Shown: positions 62,397 through 64,000 of the stretch, piece by piece | How the letters are laid out: each line of letters begins with the position of its first letter | How positions within the stretch are numbered: the first letter of the stretch is position 1 | Made by a program: the position numbers and the translations under genes | Notes under the pieces: model-generated | What the model was told of the DNA's origin: nothing | Database searches by the model: none | Seen by the model: the letters and a program-made list of their open reading frames with translations, nothing else | NCBI RefSeq assembly: GCF_002001105.1 | Contig: NZ_MUNP01000036.1 | Span: 83,717 to 147,716 of the forward strand | Length of the DNA stretch: 64,000 nt | Direction: 5' to 3' | DNA from: Rhodanobacter sp. C06 | GTDB lineage: Bacteria; Pseudomonadota; Gammaproteobacteria; Xanthomonadales; Rhodanobacteraceae

Positions 62397-63127
62397 AACC
62401 CGTCCTGATCATCCGCACCGGCCGCGCGCCGGACGCCATCCGTGCCCGTCACGGCGATTTCCCGCACTGGTTCCGGCTCGGCGCGCAGCTGCCGTTGCGG
62501 CGCCTGCAGGTCGTCGACGTCGCGGCCGGCGATGCGCTGCCCGCGCCGGACGCCGTGGCCGGCGCGATCATCACCGGCTCCGCGGCGATGGTCACCGAAC
62601 GCGCCGCCTGGAGCGAGCGCACGGCCGGCTGGATCCGCCACGCGATGGACGCGGAGCTACCGTTGTTCGGCGTCTGCTTCGGCCATCAGCTGATGGCGCA
62701 TGCGCTGGGTGGTCGTGTCGACTACCTGCCCGGCGGCCGCGAGATCGGCACGCAGCCGATCGAGAAACTGGCCACCGCCGCCCATGATCCGCTGGCCGCC
62801 CGGCTGCCGACAAGCTTTCGCGCCCACACCACGCACGAGCAGAGCGTGCTGGAGGCGCCATCCGGTGTCGTGGTGCTGGCTCGTTCGGCGCGTGATCCGC
62901 ACCAGTTGCTGCGCTACGGCCCGCATGCGCTCAGCACGCAGTTCCATCCGGAATTCAGTGCCGACGTGATGCGCGCCTACATCCGCCGCAAGCACGCCGA
63001 CATGCACCACGAAGGCTTCGACCCGCAGCGCAGTTTTCGCGAGGTGGCTGCCACGCCGATCGCGCGCGATCTGTTGCTGCGCTTCGCGCACCGCCATGGG
63101 CTGTCCCACGGCGCACGCCACCGTTGA
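62393..63127 (+). CDS. Class I glutamine amidotransferase-like protein
   Basis: The 244-residue protein has the GATase triad: Cys95 in LFGVCFGHQLMAHALGG, His185 and Glu187 in QFHPEFS. It is a stand-alone amidotransferase of the GuaA-like type (YfeJ-like, 'GMP synthase glutamine amidotransferase domain'), without a synthetase domain. The reaction is glutamine hydrolysis; its partner or substrate is unknown. It is coupled to the PilB/GspE gene by ATGA, an odd pairing, and converges with the rhomboid gene 3 bases away. Confidence 0.87.
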   Translation: MKPVLIIRTGRAPDAIRARHGDFPHWFRLGAQLPLRRLQVVDVAAGDALPAPDAVAGAIITGSAAMVTERAAWSERTAGWIRHAMDAELPLFGVCFGHQLMAHALGGRVDYLPGGREIGTQPIEKLATAAHDPLAARLPTSFRAHTTHEQSVLEAPSGVVVLARSARDPHQLLRYGPHALSTQFHPEFSADVMRAYIRRKHADMHHEGFDPQRSFREVAATPIARDLLLRFAHRHGLSHGARHR

Positions 63128-63130
63128 GCC

Positions 63131-63814
63131 TCAATGGCGCAGGCGCCGCGCGATCGCGTTGCGCGAGAACAGGGCGAACACCAGGCCAAACACGAAACCG
63201 CCGATGTGCGCCCACCAAACGTAGGCGCCATAGCTGGGGCCGGCGTAGCTGAAGAGCAGCTGCAGCAGCACCCAGATGCCGATCAGCAGGAAGGCCGGCA
63301 CCCGCACGAATTCCAGGTACAGGCCCAGCGGCAGCACCAGGCCCAGGCGCGCCCGCGGAAACAGCGCCACGTAGGTGCCAACCACCGCCGACACCGCGCC
63401 GCTGCAGCCGATGATCGGCAGGCGCACGCCGGCCAGCGACAGCGCGCCGATCAGGTTCGCCACGATGCCGCCGATCACGAACAGCAGCAGGAAGCGCAGC
63501 GAACCCAGCGCACGCTCGCCCGGCAGGCCGAAGATCACCAGGAACAGCAGGTTGCTTAGCAGGTGCAGCCAGGTGACGTGGATGAACAGCGCGGTGAACA
63601 GGCGCAGCAGCGAAGGATCGGTCAGTTGCGGCCACAGCGATTCGTGCGCATTGAAGATGCTGGCCGGCACCGTGCCCCATTCCTGCAGCATCGCGAGTCG
63701 CTGCGGCAAGGGCATCAAGGCCAAGCGTACGAAGCACAGCACGCAAACGACGACGATGAGCAGTGTGGCCCATTGCCATTGCCGGCGCCGGCGTGTCTCG
63801 ACATGTACGAACAA
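63131..63814 (-). CDS. Rhomboid-family intramembrane serine protease
   Basis: The 227-residue protein has six to seven membrane helices. The active site is complete: Ser138 in GCSGAVSAVVG (GxSG) and His203 in WWAHIGGFVFG, with His84 and Asn88 in TWLHLLSNLL for the oxyanion site. An extra N-terminal helix (about 15-35) precedes a periplasmic loop. Rhomboids cleave membrane-bound substrates; none can be named here. ATG 63814 is chosen for the positive N-terminus MFVHVETRRRR. Confidence 0.9.
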   Translation of the reverse strand: MFVHVETRRRRQWQWATLLIVVVCVLCFVRLALMPLPQRLAMLQEWGTVPASIFNAHESLWPQLTDPSLLRLFTALFIHVTWLHLLSNLLFLVIFGLPGERALGSLRFLLLFVIGGIVANLIGALSLAGVRLPIIGCSGAVSAVVGTYVALFPRARLGLVLPLGLYLEFVRVPAFLLIGIWVLLQLLFSYAGPSYGAYVWWAHIGGFVFGLVFALFSRNAIARRLRH

Positions 63815-63935
63815 GATCGTGCTCCGCTGCCATCGCCGTCACGGCATGATAGGCGATCGTGGCGTCGGTACGACGGCTGGAAACTCGCCAACGGGGATGC
63901 TTCACACGCCCCGGTGGCGCGACCCGTCCAAAGGC

Positions 63936-63967
63936 AAACGCCCTCACCGGTATCGGTGAGGGCGTTT
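63936..63967 (-). terminator. Terminator of an rRNA operon
   Basis: AAACGCCCTCACCG (63936-63949), GTAT, CGGTGAGGGCGTTT (63954-63967) is a perfect 14-base stem. Read on the minus strand it follows the 5S gene and is followed by GCCTTTGG. It insulates the rhomboid gene from the rRNA transcript. Confidence 0.85.
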
Positions 63968-63980
63968 GAGGGATAAAGCC

Positions 63981-64000
63981 CCTGGCGGTGACCTACTCTT
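63981..64000 (-). rRNA. 5S rRNA, 3' end only (rest beyond the window)
   Basis: The minus strand reads AAGAGTAGGTCACCGCCAGG from base 64000 inward, which matches the conserved 3' end of gammaproteobacterial 5S rRNA (GGGAGAGTAGGTC-CGCCAGG). About 20 of 115 bases are inside the window. The terminator just beyond supports the end of an rRNA operon. Confidence 0.8.

Overview
The window is high-GC (roughly two-thirds G+C by eye), densely coding DNA from a gammaproteobacterium. The best guess is the order Xanthomonadales/Lysobacterales, family Rhodanobacteraceae (Rhodanobacter/Dyella/Frateuria-like). The reasons are an XgtA-type alpha-glucosidase, a TonB-receptor/tryptophan-halogenase-like/amylase cluster, a bioF-bioH-bioC run, and GC-rich palindromic repeats of the ccctctcccc/ggggagaggg kind. 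No phage, insertion sequence, CRISPR array or complete tRNA was seen. The last 20 bases match the 3' end of a 5S rRNA gene, so an rRNA operon lies just beyond the right edge on the minus strand.

Layout. 1-3.8 kb: biotin genes bioF (cut by the left edge), bioH and bioC, with a tRNA-hydroxylating rhodanese (trhO) between them. The trhO reading frame runs out through a cluster of palindromic repeats. 3.8-4.7 kb: an RhtA-type amino-acid exporter. 4.9-28.5 kb: a large maltodextrin/starch locus. It holds a cytoplasmic alpha-glucosidase, a TonB-dependent receptor, a flavin-dependent halogenase-like protein, three exported GH13/GH31 enzymes, an exported (alpha/alpha)6-type glycosidase, an SLC45/SUT-like importer, an esterase, a PAS-GAF-GGDEF-EAL protein, a LacI repressor and a sugar:proton symporter. 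28.7-36.2 kb: a LysR regulator divergent from an eight-gene run of small redox enzymes (carboxymuconolactone decarboxylase-like, cupin, three aldo/keto reductases, two Rossmann reductases and a zinc dehydrogenase). 36.3-43.7 kb: a LytS/LytTR two-component pair, an NTF2-like protein, Tag glycosylase, an EamA permease, a sterol-desaturase-like oxygenase, and a PLP dehydratase/racemase with an aldose epimerase. 43.8-64 kb: mostly housekeeping genes (pepN, mnmG, tex, glyQS, a PilB/GspE ATPase, a glutamine amidotransferase, a rhomboid protease), plus an autotransporter esterase, two lipoproteins and an XRE regulator.

How the sugar locus works (inference). Outer-membrane import by the TonB receptor and periplasmic or surface hydrolysis by the exported enzymes would yield maltose, short dextrins and glucose. 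The SLC45-like carrier would bring in oligosaccharides for the cytoplasmic alpha-glucosidase, and the sugar porter would take up free glucose. The same 14-base near-palindrome (TGAATACGTATGCA) occurs exactly three times in its promoter regions: before the alpha-glucosidase, before the TonB receptor, and before the sugar porter next to lacI. This gives a concrete candidate operator and a three-promoter regulon.

Two other themes recur. Several families of palindromic intergenic repeats punctuate operon ends, and one repeat composite is translated as a protein C-terminus. Many genes are translationally coupled by ATGA/GTGA overlaps.
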